DNA from: Marinibacterium sp050389775
GTDB taxonomy: Bacteria > Pseudomonadota > Alphaproteobacteria > Rhodobacterales > Rhodobacteraceae
Assembly (NCBI RefSeq): GCF_050389775.1
Contig: NZ_CP177144.1
Span: 3,968,001 to 4,032,000 of the forward strand
DNA length: 64,000 nt
Direction: 5' to 3'
Shown: piece by piece, positions 1 through 7,499 of the stretch
Position numbering within the stretch: position 1 is the stretch's first letter
How the letters are laid out: each line of letters begins with the position of its first letter
Program-made: the position numbers and the translations under genes
Notes under the pieces: generated by a model
What the model was told of the DNA's origin: nothing
Seen by the model: only the letters and a program-made list of their open reading frames with translations
Databases searched by the model: none

Positions 1-57
1 CACCCCGCCGCACCGTTGCCCCAGCGCCAAGACCCAAGACCGAAGACCGGAGGCCCC

Positions 58-981
58 ATGCCCGACAGCTCACGCGCCCATCTGCCCGCCGCGGCCGGGG
101 TCGGATACAAGCCCCAGCACTACGCCGCGATCATCGACGATCCCGCCCCGGTGGCCTGGCTGGAAATCCATGCCGAGAACTACATGGGAGACGGCGGCCG
201 CCCCCTGGCCCAGCTGCGCGCCCTGTCCGAACGCTTTCCGATCTCGGTCCATGGCGTCGGCCTGTCGATCGGCGGTGCGGCCCCGCTCGACCGCGATCAC
301 CTGGCCCGGCTGAAACACCTGGTGTCCTGGCTGAACCCGGCCAGCTTTTCCGAGCACCTGGCCTGGTCGACCCATGACAGCCATTTCCTCAACGACCTGC
401 TGCCCCTGCCCTATACCGATGCCACGCTGGCCCGGATCGTCGACCATGTCGACCAGGTCCAGGACGCGCTCGGCCGGCCGATGCTGCTGGAAAACCCGTC
501 GAGCTACCTGGCCTTTGCCGAAAGCACCTGGGCCGAGCCCGATTTCCTGGCCGAGATCGCCCGGCGCACGGGCTGCGGCCTGCTGCTGGACATCAACAAT
601 GTCTTTGTCTCGGCCACCAACCTGGGCTTTTCGCCCCAGGGCTACATCGATGCCTTCGACCTCGAGCGGGTCGGGGAAATCCACCTGGGCGGCCATGACG
701 AAGACCAAGACGACCACGGGGCGCCGCTGCTGATCGACAGCCACGGGCGCGAGATCGCCGATCCGGTCTGGGCCCTGCTCGATTACACGCTCTGGCATGC
801 CGGCGGACAATCGGCCACGCCCCCGCAAACCGGATGCGGGCCGAAACCGGTGCTTGTCGAATGGGATACGGACGTGCCCGACTGGCCCGTCCTGGCCACC
901 GAGGCCACCCGCGCGGCCCGCGCCCTTGCCGGCCCGCTGCCCGCCGTTTCGCCCGTGGCCCTGCCCGCCGGCGCGGCCTGA
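58..981 (+). CDS. bufB: BufB, DUF692/MNIO-family peptide-modifying iron oxidase
   Basis: Multinuclear non-heme iron-dependent oxidase (MNIO, DUF692) of 307 aa. Family members install thiooxazole/oxazolone-type changes on cysteines of ribosomal peptides; BufB acts on bufferin (DUF2282-type) precursors that bind copper. Visible family motifs are HAENY (38-42), SVHGVGLSIGG (63-73), SEHLAWS (98-104), LLENPSSY (143-150), LLLDINNVF (175-183), EIHLGGH (207-213), IDSHG (226-230) and VEWD (267-270). They supply the expected metal ligands H65, H100, E145, D178, H209, D227, H229 and E268. ATG 58 is chosen because GGAGG lies at 49-53; an in-frame TTG at 16 lacks one. The stop overlaps the bufC start (TGATG). 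The precursor gene is expected immediately left of the window and cannot be seen. Confidence 0.9.
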   Translation: MPDSSRAHLPAAAGVGYKPQHYAAIIDDPAPVAWLEIHAENYMGDGGRPLAQLRALSERFPISVHGVGLSIGGAAPLDRDHLARLKHLVSWLNPASFSEHLAWSTHDSHFLNDLLPLPYTDATLARIVDHVDQVQDALGRPMLLENPSSYLAFAESTWAEPDFLAEIARRTGCGLLLDINNVFVSATNLGFSPQGYIDAFDLERVGEIHLGGHDEDQDDHGAPLLIDSHGREIADPVWALLDYTLWHAGGQSATPPQTGCGPKPVLVEWDTDVPDWPVLATEATRAARALAGPLPAVSPVALPAGAA

Positions 982-1907
982 TGCCCGGCCCTGTCCGCCC
1001 CGGGCTCGACGTGCCGGTCATCGACCAGGACGGCTGTTACCAGGCCCCGCGCGACACGCTGTCCCCCGGGCCCGACGTGCAGGCCGTCGAGCAGGACAGC
1101 TGTCACCAGGCCCCGCACGACCCGCGTTGCCCTGTGCCCAACGTACCGGCCGTCGACCAGGACGGCTTTCACCAGGCCCTTCGCGACCCGCTGTGCCCCG
1201 TGCCCGACGGCCTGACCGATGGCCTGGCCCGGCCCGCCGGCCGGCGGTTCGATGTCTATCGCAACAACGTGGCCTCGTCGCTGACCCGCGCCCTGCACAC
1301 GGCCTTTCCGACCCTGGCCAACCTGCTCGGCCCGGCCAACATGGACGGGCTCGCCGGGCTCTACCTGCGCGCCCATCCGCCCGAAACACCGTTGATGATG
1401 CATTACGGCGCGGCCATGCCCGATTTCGTCGCCGCGATGGACCAGCTGGCCCACCTGCCCTACCTGGCCGATATCGCCCGGCTCGACCTGGCCATGCGCC
1501 GGTCCTACCACGCCGCCGATGCCGCCCCCATCGATGCCGCCACCCTGGCCTGCCTGTCGCCCGAGGCGCTGATGGGCGCGCGCATGTCCCTGGCCCCGGC
1601 CGTCCAGCTGCTGCGCTCGGCCCATCCGGTGCATGACATCTGGGCCTTTGCCATGGCCGGTGGGCCCAAGCCCCGGCCCGGCGCCCAGGACATCATCATC
1701 CTGCGCCCCGATTTCGACCCCGCCCCGCACCTGCTGCCCCTGGGCGCCGGCGCCTTGGTCGAGGCGCTGGCCCAGGGCGCCGACCTGGCCAGTGCCCAGG
1801 CCCGGGCCGAGACCGACCACCCGGGGTTCGACCCCGGCCCAGCCATCGCCCTGCTGTTGCAGGGCGCCGCCATCACGACCCTGACGCCAAAGGACCCGCA
1901 GCCATGA
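981..1907 (+). CDS. bufC: BufC, DUF2063 partner of BufB, with triplicated N-terminal motif
   Basis: DUF2063 protein of 308 aa, the usual partner of BufB, thought to present the precursor peptide to the oxidase. The family core begins at RRFDVYRNNV (about residues 91-100) and continues through an ALHTAFPTL helix. The ATG overlaps the bufB stop, implying translational coupling. Oddity: ahead of the core is a 22-residue module containing a DQDGF-Q-AL-D-P pattern, present three times in tandem (residues 10-75). In relatives, as I recall the family, the equivalent N-terminal segment occurs once. The first two copies carry Cys (QDGCYQA, QDSCHQA), the third Phe (QDGFHQA). Confidence 0.85.
   Translation: MPGPVRPGLDVPVIDQDGCYQAPRDTLSPGPDVQAVEQDSCHQAPHDPRCPVPNVPAVDQDGFHQALRDPLCPVPDGLTDGLARPAGRRFDVYRNNVASSLTRALHTAFPTLANLLGPANMDGLAGLYLRAHPPETPLMMHYGAAMPDFVAAMDQLAHLPYLADIARLDLAMRRSYHAADAAPIDAATLACLSPEALMGARMSLAPAVQLLRSAHPVHDIWAFAMAGGPKPRPGAQDIIILRPDFDPAPHLLPLGAGALVEALAQGADLASAQARAETDHPGFDPGPAIALLLQGAAITTLTPKDPQP
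1008..1205 (+). repeat. Three 66-bp in-frame tandem repeats inside bufC
   Basis: Units at 1008-1073, 1074-1139 and 1140-1205, each 22 codons. All contain a core like GACCAGGACGGCT followed by CACCAGGCCC. The copies have diverged at many sites, so the duplication is not recent. The third copy flows directly into the DUF2063 core and is probably the ancestral one. Confidence 0.9.
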
Positions 1908-2467
1908 ACCGCCTGATTTCCCTGCACAATTCGATCTTCGGATTCATCCAGACCCTGGCCGGCCATGGTCTGCCCGTCCTGGCCCGGTTCACCTTTGCCG
2001 CCGTACTGCTGATGTATTTCTGGCGCTCGGCCCTGACCAAGCTGGGCGACGGGTTCTTCGGGTTCCTCAACCCGTCGGTCGGCGCCTACACCCAGATGTT
2101 CCCCCGCCAGATGGAAGCCGTGTCCTACGATGTCACCCAGCTGGGCATCCTGCCCTGGCTGGTCGCGCTGGTCGGCACCTGGGCCGAGTTCCTGCTGCCC
2201 CTGCTCATCGTCCTGGGCCTGTTCACCCGGCTGGCCGCGCTTGGCATGATCGGCTTTGTCGTCGTCCAGTCGCTGACCGATGTCTATGGCCATGGTGCGA
2301 CCGATGCCCAGACCCTGGGTGCCTGGTTCGATGGCGCCTCGGGCAGCCTGATCATGGATCAGCGCACGCTCTGGGTCTTTCTTTTGCTCTACCTAGTCGC
2401 CCGCGGCGGCGGGTTCCTGTCGCTCGATGCGCTGTGGCGCCGGATGGGCGCGCCCGGGCCAGTCTGA
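1904..2467 (+). CDS. DoxX-family membrane protein of the buf operon
   Basis: DoxX-like integral membrane protein of 187 aa with about four hydrophobic helices (for example VLARFTFAAVLLMYF, WLVALVGTWAEFLLPLLIVL, LWVFLLLYLV). DoxX relatives often close buf/gig-type operons; their exact job there is unsettled, a redox or quinone-linked role being the usual guess. The ATG overlaps the bufC stop (ATGA), so bufB-bufC-doxX form one coupled operon. The final codons and stop belong to the first unit of a 13-bp tandem repeat that continues past the gene. Confidence 0.85.
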   Translation: MNRLISLHNSIFGFIQTLAGHGLPVLARFTFAAVLLMYFWRSALTKLGDGFFGFLNPSVGAYTQMFPRQMEAVSYDVTQLGILPWLVALVGTWAEFLLPLLIVLGLFTRLAALGMIGFVVVQSLTDVYGHGATDAQTLGAWFDGASGSLIMDQRTLWVFLLLYLVARGGGFLSLDALWRRMGAPGPV

Positions 2468-2494
2468 CGGGCCAATCTGACGGGCCAATCTGAC
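2456..2494 (+). repeat. Three 13-bp tandem repeats spanning the doxX stop codon
   Basis: Units GGGCCAGTCTGAC, GGGCCAATCTGAC and GGGCCAATCTGAC at 2456-2468, 2469-2481 and 2482-2494, then a partial GGGCC. The first unit contains the DoxX stop TGA (2465-2467). Because 13 is not a multiple of 3, the three TGA codons fall in three different reading frames. Confidence 0.9.
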
Positions 2495-2541
2495 GGGCCG
2501 TTTCACCCCGTCCTGCCCCCGCCAGTCCAATACCTTGCCTA

Positions 2542-2575
2542 AAAAGGGCCGCCCGCATTCGCCGGCGGCCCTTTT
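2542..2575. terminator. Bidirectional intrinsic terminator between doxX and the ArsC-like gene
   Basis: Perfect 12-bp inverted repeat AAAAGGGCCGCC (2542-2553) / GGCGGCCCTTTT (2564-2575) with a 10-nt loop, giving A-tract and T-tract on the two sides. It lies between convergent genes and can serve both strands. Confidence 0.9.
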
Positions 2576-2611
2576 CTGTTACTCACCCGGGCCAGTGTCG
2601 CCCCCGGTGGC

Positions 2612-2926
2612 TCAGACCCCCAGCGACGCTTGCACCGCCGGTGTCCAGCCCAGGTGCAGCGCCTCGCCGGCCTCGATCAGCGGGCGTTTCATCAGCGTCG
2701 GATGGTCGGCCAGCAAGTCCAGCGGCGGCCGGGCCCGTTCGGCCTCGTCCAGCCCGCGCCAGGTGGTCGAACGCCGGTTGACCAGCGCCTCGCCAAAGGT
2801 CTCCAGCGCCCGCGCCATCACAGCCGCCGGCACCCCGTCGGCGCGCACGTCGACGAATTCCGCCTGCGGCAATGCCCGAATTGCCTTTTTACAGGTATCG
2901 CAGCTCTTTAATCCGTATATCCGCAT
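2612..2926 (-). CDS. ArsC/Spx/MgsR-like thioredoxin-fold protein
   Basis: Small protein of 104 aa in the arsenate reductase/Spx/YffB superfamily. The N-terminus starts a thioredoxin-fold strand (MRIYGLKSCDTCKKA) with a CxxC pair at C9 and C12. The C-terminal half has the family pattern LADHPTLMKRPLIE. It could be a glutathione-dependent reductase or a YffB-type protein of unknown substrate; nothing here shows arsenic specificity and no ars genes are nearby. The start at 2926 is chosen because AGAGGAAAAG precedes it; an upstream ATG at 2977 would add 17 non-conserved residues. Confidence 0.8.
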   Translation of the reverse strand: MRIYGLKSCDTCKKAIRALPQAEFVDVRADGVPAAVMARALETFGEALVNRRSTTWRGLDEAERARPPLDLLADHPTLMKRPLIEAGEALHLGWTPAVQASLGV

Positions 2927-3142
2927 ATCTTTTCCTCTTTTAGAAAGGCGAAATAATTGGCACGGCATGGAATTCATAGGTCTTTTTCTTGATTTTTTGC
3001 CGCGCCGTGCGACACTCGAAGGGCGTTAACGTCATGCCACTCTCGGTCTCTGCCAACCCGGACCGTCGGTCTGCACGGCGTCCGCATGGAAAGATGTGCC
3101 CGTTTGCGGGTGCAGGACCTAAGGTGAAAGGAGACACGGGAC

Positions 3143-3349
3143 ATGCCGACTGGCACCGTGAAATGGTTCAATACAACCAAGGGGTATGGTTTCATTGCCC
3201 CCGACGAAGGTGGAAAAGACGTTTTCGTGCACATCTCGGCCGTGGAACGGTCGGGTCTGACAGGGCTCGCGGACAACCAGAAGATCGGGTACGAACTCGT
3301 CGAAGGCCGCGACGGGCGCACCATGGCCGGAGATCTCAAACCATTGTAA
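3143..3349 (+). CDS. Cold-shock domain protein (CspA family)
   Basis: Single cold-shock domain of 68 aa that binds single-stranded nucleic acid and acts as an RNA chaperone. RNP1 (KGYGFIAP, about 14-21) and RNP2 (DVFVHI, about 27-32) are intact, as is the N-terminal TGTVKWFN. The strong AAAGGAGA at 3125-3132 precedes ATG 3143. The space upstream of the RBS (from about 2930) would allow a long leader, as is common for csp genes, but cold induction cannot be read from the sequence. Confidence 0.93.
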   Translation: MPTGTVKWFNTTKGYGFIAPDEGGKDVFVHISAVERSGLTGLADNQKIGYELVEGRDGRTMAGDLKPL

Positions 3350-3748
3350 AAACGTAATTTTCGACAGGATCAACAGCTCATTGCGCGAAACCTGTCGGTT
3401 TCGGATCATAATCTGAACGTGACGACAGACTTGCTGCGCCCTGGTTCCGCCCGGGCGCATTTTCGCAAACTGCCCCGGGTCTTGCGCCCTGAACACCGCG
3501 TGGTGTCATCCGCGGTCCGGCAGGGTGCCCGTGTATCGATGACCTGTGTTTCGATGACCTGAGCAACGGCGGCCTGCGCGGTGCATGACCGGAACCCGCC
3601 CCGTCGGCGACTTGCCGCTGACTTCCCCGGGGCCCATGGCCGGCCCTCGGGATTGTCCGCTTGGGATGATTGTCACCCTGCGCCCAATTCCGCCCCATTA
3701 CCCCGGCGCGCCCTATTGACCGCGCGCCCGGGGCGAATTGGCAGGCGA
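3350..3748. other. Gene-free stretch downstream of csp
   Basis: No convincing gene on either strand. It holds the hairpin with T-run at 3435-3463 and a two-copy direct repeat TCGATGACCTG (3536-3546 and 3551-3561). The rest is unremarkable GC-rich sequence. Confidence 0.6.
3435..3463 (+). terminator. Probable terminator of the cold-shock gene
   Basis: Stem TGCGCCC (3435-3441) / GGGCGCA (3453-3459), 11-nt loop, then TTTT. It lies 86 nt after the csp stop, leaving a 3' UTR long enough to yield a small RNA. Confidence 0.6.
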
Positions 3749-4072
3749 TCAATAACAGCCCTTGGCGCCCACCGCACAGGAATAGGAATTGCCATAGCTG
3801 CGCCGATAGGGCGTCTGCTTGGCCTGGGCATAGGTCACCTGCTGGTTCGGTGTGCCGCAGCTGGTGGTGCCGTCGACCGACACGGGCTGCAGGCCCGAGG
3901 GGCAGTAATTGACGCTGCTGCCGGTGGCATAGATCCCCACGGGCATTTCCGACGAGGATTGCTGGATCGTCGCCGCGTCGCTGGCCAGGGCTGGCCCGGA
4001 CAGGGCCGCCATGGCCGCCAGTGTGACGATGGTCAGCGCGGCACGCCGGCCGCGGGTCTGGTGGTTGCGCAT
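3749..4072 (-). CDS. Small secreted protein of unknown function
   Basis: Product of 107 aa, family not recognised. A Sec signal peptide is clear (RRAALTIVTLAAMAALSGPALA, cleavage near ALA-SD). The mature part is short, rich in Ser/Thr/Gly/Tyr/Gln, and carries four cysteines (NYCPSG, TSCGTP, YSCAVG, GCY at the C-terminus), so two disulphides in the periplasm are plausible. The start at 4072 gives a normal signal peptide; an upstream start at 4108 would add 12 residues. Confidence 0.65.
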   Translation of the reverse strand: MRNHQTRGRRAALTIVTLAAMAALSGPALASDAATIQQSSSEMPVGIYATGSSVNYCPSGLQPVSVDGTTSCGTPNQQVTYAQAKQTPYRRSYGNSYSCAVGAKGCY

Positions 4073-4195
4073 CTGGGCCCCCGGTTGCAAGTGAACATCC
4101 GGTTTCAATCTGCCGGGCCGCCGGGCGCCAAGTCTAGCCTTTTGTTGGTTCGGAAACGCATTGTTTTGCCCGCCCGCGCGATTCGGACGCGCCGG

Positions 4196-4492
4196 TCAGG
4201 CCGGATCCTGGCCGAGCTGTTGCCAATGCTCGCCCATGGCCACGATGCAGGACCGGCCGGTGGCGTAGGTCACCACCATCGTCCAGTCGCCGCGCCGGTC
4301 GGTCCAGAGCTCCATCACCTGTTCCGGCCCGCGCAGGCCGGTGGCCTGCTGGCGGGTGCCGAACTGGCGCTGCAGCTTGTCGCGCATGCGCCCGGTCTCA
4401 TCGCAGACCACCTCGGCCAGCGGCGACACGGCCAGCGCCGGGGTGGCGCAGGGCATCAGCATGATCAGGGAAAGGGCGGTGCGCAGGGTCAT
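4196..4492 (-). CDS. Small secreted protein of unknown function
   Basis: Product of 98 aa with a signal peptide (LRTALSLIMLMPCATPALA) and a mature domain containing VCDETGRMRDKLQ, WTMVVTYATGRSC and a C-terminal GEHWQ. This is a pattern I associate with short periplasmic proteins widespread in Rhodobacterales, without known function. It sits between two other unrelated small genes and has its own spacing, so it is probably monocistronic. The ATG at 4492 immediately precedes the hydrophobic stretch. Confidence 0.65.
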   Translation of the reverse strand: MTLRTALSLIMLMPCATPALAVSPLAEVVCDETGRMRDKLQRQFGTRQQATGLRGPEQVMELWTDRRGDWTMVVTYATGRSCIVAMGEHWQQLGQDPA

Positions 4493-4607
4493 GGCGCAAA
4501 CGTAACAGTTTCATGACAGCGCGTATATAGCCTTGCTATACATCCACCCCCCGACCCGGCCACTGCCGCATTGACAGCGCCCGCCTTGCTTGGTCTGCAT
4601 CGCGGCC

Positions 4608-5447
4608 ATGAAAGATGTGCCGCCTTCCCTGCCCGATGGTGACGGACTACGCCTGAGCGGCGCGCCGCTGGACCGGGCGCGCCGTATCCTGGTTGTGGTG
4701 CCCGGCGCGCTGACCCGGCTGGAGGTCTTTGCCCCGCTGACCGAGACCCTGCCTTCGGGCACCGCCCTGGTCGAGCTGGCCTTTCCCGGCATGGACGGCC
4801 GGCCGCTGGACCGGCCCCTGCGCGTGCGTGCCACCGCCCGGCGCCTGGCCCGGCGCCTGAACGCCAGCCCGGCCACGCGGATCGACCTGGTCGGGATCTC
4901 GGCCGGGTCGGCCGTCTGTTTCGAATTGCGCGGGCGGCTGAGCTGTCCCGATGTCACCCTGGCTGCCATCGCGGCCCCGGCGCCCTTTCCCTACGTGGCC
5001 TTTGCCTCGATCTGGATGACCACCGACATCTGGCGGGCCTGGCGGGCCCATCGCGGCGCGCCCTGGCCGCTGATCTGGTTCGAGCTGTTCCAGGTCCTGC
5101 TGTTCGGCCGGGTCGAGAAGCGCCCGCCCCTGCCGCTGGACGACCATGGCCGCCGGGTCGGGCCGACCGTCACGCCCACGCCCCGCCTGCTGGCCTATCA
5201 CGGCGCCGGCGTGGCCCTGTGGCGACCGAGCGTCCGCGCCATGCGGGCACAGACGCCCATCCGGTTCTTTCACGGCAGCCACGATACCGTCAGCCCGTCG
5301 GGCGCGATGGCCCGCTTTGCCCGGCGGGTGCGCAACGCCGATGTCACCTGGTATCGGGATCGGGGCCATCTGGCCCATGTGCTGAACCCGGATCTTTACG
5401 CCGACATCCGCCGGTTCTGGCTGTATCGCGGCCGGCGGCCGGGCTGA
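4608..5447 (+). CDS. Alpha/beta-hydrolase fold protein
   Basis: Protein of 279 aa with the alpha/beta-hydrolase core: oxyanion region VVVPGALTRLE, nucleophile elbow GISAGS, an acid candidate in FFHGSHDTVSP and the histidine in RDRGHLAHVL. The substrate cannot be inferred; the triad is intact, so an esterase or lipase-like activity is likely. ATG 4608 is preferred over a TTG at 4590. The 3' end lies 25 bp from the convergent thyX gene. Confidence 0.75.
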   Translation: MKDVPPSLPDGDGLRLSGAPLDRARRILVVVPGALTRLEVFAPLTETLPSGTALVELAFPGMDGRPLDRPLRVRATARRLARRLNASPATRIDLVGISAGSAVCFELRGRLSCPDVTLAAIAAPAPFPYVAFASIWMTTDIWRAWRAHRGAPWPLIWFELFQVLLFGRVEKRPPLPLDDHGRRVGPTVTPTPRLLAYHGAGVALWRPSVRAMRAQTPIRFFHGSHDTVSPSGAMARFARRVRNADVTWYRDRGHLAHVLNPDLYADIRRFWLYRGRRPG

Positions 5448-5472
5448 TCGCCGCCCGGCCGGGGCGCGGGCC

Positions 5473-6381
5473 TCAGCCCTTCAGGACCGCGTCCAGTTCG
5501 CGCCATTCGCGCTTGGTCAGGCCCGAGGTCTCCTGGGTGAGCTCTTCGCCCTTCAGCATGCGCCGAACGCAGTCCAGCGCCGTGGCCGACAGGGTCTGGG
5601 CGCCCAGCCGGTATTCCTCGAAGGCGCCGTAGGCAAAGGGCACCCAATCGGCGACCACCTTGCAGATCTCTTCGGCATAGACCCGGATTTCGTATTGCGC
5701 ATGGGCATCCGCCCGCAGCCGCAGGAAGTGGAACAGGTTGTGCAGATCCACCTTCCAGTACCATTGGGTATAGATGTTGGCCGGCAGGTTCATCCGCGCC
5801 AGTTCCCGCGCCAGCCCCTGCTGGCCCTCGGTCGAGATCATGGATTGGTAATTGTCATAGGCCCGCGTGCTGTCGGCCTTGAGCATCTCAAGCACCCGCG
5901 CGGCCTCTTCGCCTTCCAGCGTCGCGCCCCGGCCCTGGTTGTTGACCTCGGACTGGGCGGCCACGTGTTCGGGCGCCGGGATATAGAACTCGCGGTCCAG
6001 GATCGAATACCGTGCCGAGTATTCGTTGACGTTGGCCGTGCGGTGGCGGATCCACTGACGCGCCACGAAGACCGGCAGCTTGACGTGCAGCTTGATCTCG
6101 CACATCTCGAAGGGCGTCGAATGCCAGTGGCGCATCAGGTAGCGGATCAGCCCCTCGTCGTTCTGCACCGACTTGGTGCCCCGGCCATAGGACACCCGCG
6201 CCGCCTGGCAGATCGCGGCGTCATCGCCCATGTAGTCGACGACCCGCACGAAGCCATGGTCCAGCACCGGCCGCGCCTCGTAGAGATGAGCCTCGATCCC
6301 CGGGGCCGTGGCCCGCAGCGTCGGCCGCGCCTCACTGCGCAGTTCTGCGATTTCGGCAAGCTGGTCAGGCGACAGGCCCAT
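5473..6381 (-). CDS. thyX: Flavin-dependent thymidylate synthase ThyX
   Basis: Methylates dUMP to dTMP using FAD and methylene-tetrahydrofolate; it replaces ThyA in many alphaproteobacteria. The 302-aa protein carries the ThyX signature as RHRTANVNEYSARYS (112-126), preceded by FVARQWIRHR, and substrate-binding segments such as LPANIYTQWYWKVDLHN and FLRLRADAHAQYEIR. Length is slightly above the usual 220-300 aa because of a roughly 30-residue N-terminal extension starting MGLSPDQLAEI. Confidence 0.95.
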   Translation of the reverse strand: MGLSPDQLAEIAELRSEARPTLRATAPGIEAHLYEARPVLDHGFVRVVDYMGDDAAICQAARVSYGRGTKSVQNDEGLIRYLMRHWHSTPFEMCEIKLHVKLPVFVARQWIRHRTANVNEYSARYSILDREFYIPAPEHVAAQSEVNNQGRGATLEGEEAARVLEMLKADSTRAYDNYQSMISTEGQQGLARELARMNLPANIYTQWYWKVDLHNLFHFLRLRADAHAQYEIRVYAEEICKVVADWVPFAYGAFEEYRLGAQTLSATALDCVRRMLKGEELTQETSGLTKREWRELDAVLKG

Positions 6382-6596
6382 GGCGGTATTCCCTTCGATG
6401 CGACTCGGCCCCTACTATATCTGGCCGAAACGCCCGAAGAAACACCATATGCTGCGGTATGGCAATCCTACAATGCCCCGCCACGAATCGGCGCCCGGCG
6501 CCCCGTGGCAATTGACTTTCATGCCAATCACGCGAAAAATTGAAGAAAACGTGCAGAAAAAACAATACACCTGAACTAACACCGAGGCAGACAGGC

Positions 6597-7499
6597 ATGA
6601 ACAGGTTTATCGTCGCGATCGCGGCGGGACTTGCGGTATCGGCATGCAGTGGCGGCAACCCCTTCGAAGAAGACACCGACGACGGGACCGAGACCGAAAC
6701 CACCATCCCCGAGGCGATTTCCCGCGATGTCGACAGCATCAGCTATGATGCCGACAGCCAGACCCTGATCGTGCGCGGTCAGTCGCTGGACAACACCCCC
6801 TACGAGGCCACCTATACCCGTGCCGCGGCGCTCGATCGCAACGGCTACGAGGCCTATACCTCGCAGGAAGGCTCGCTCGGCCGCCATCACACGGCCTATG
6901 TGCGCGAGATCGACGGCGCGCGGGCGGCGGTGGTCATGGCCGGCGGCCAGTTCGACCACCTGTTCTCGGGTGCCGATTACGGCCGCACCGGGCCCTATAC
7001 CGCCCCCGATGTCAGCCAGGAAGGCGGCATCGTGCATTATGCCGGGTCCTATGTCGGGCTGGTGAACGGGCCGGGCGACGGGTCCGACCTGAACCCGGTG
7101 GCCGACGGCACGCCCGATGCGGTCCTGCCCAGCCAGGCCGCCGAGGTCACCGGCCAGGTCTTCATCACCGCCGATTTCGCCGACAACGTGGTCGATGGGG
7201 TGATCTATGACCGCGACCTGCCGGATTACCCGACCGTCGAGCCCCAGAACCTGAACCTGGGTGTCGGCTCGATTGCCGAGAACGGCACGTTCGACGGCAC
7301 CGTCTACGTCGGCGCCAACAACAATGTCGGCGAATATGGCGGGATCTTCTCCGGCCAGGATGCCTCGGCCGTGGCGGGGGCGATCTATGCCTCCGAACAT
7401 ATCGAGGGTGTGACCAACGAATACGAGCAGGGCATCTTCGTGCTCGGCCAGTGTGGCACGGCGAATGACGATCCGGTCTGCGATCAGCCGCTGCCGTGA
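6597..7499 (+). CDS. Surface-type lipoprotein with TbpB-like barrel, likely Slam client
   Basis: Lipoprotein of 300 aa. Signal peptide with lipobox VSAC (Cys18), then an acidic linker (EEDTDDGTETETT). The C-terminal half has glycine-rich beta-hairpin repeats (NGTFDGTVYVG, YGGIFSGQDASAVAGAI) typical of the transferrin-binding-protein B beta-barrel domain. In Neisseria such lipoproteins are displayed on the cell surface by Slam. The next gene encodes a Slam-like protein and overlaps this one, which supports the assignment. The ligand is unknown and no TonB receptor is adjacent. ATG 6597 starts a normal signal peptide; a TTGACT at 6512-6517 with AAAAAT 17 bp downstream is a possible promoter. 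Confidence 0.7.
   Translation: MNRFIVAIAAGLAVSACSGGNPFEEDTDDGTETETTIPEAISRDVDSISYDADSQTLIVRGQSLDNTPYEATYTRAAALDRNGYEAYTSQEGSLGRHHTAYVREIDGARAAVVMAGGQFDHLFSGADYGRTGPYTAPDVSQEGGIVHYAGSYVGLVNGPGDGSDLNPVADGTPDAVLPSQAAEVTGQVFITADFADNVVDGVIYDRDLPDYPTVEPQNLNLGVGSIAENGTFDGTVYVGANNNVGEYGGIFSGQDASAVAGAIYASEHIEGVTNEYEQGIFVLGQCGTANDDPVCDQPLP

Noticed and set aside
2959..3010. Inverted repeat GCACGGC/GCCGTGC in the csp leader as a riboswitch or thermosensor
   Set aside because: Only 7 bp with a 37-nt loop and no conserved cold-box recognised; too weak to call.
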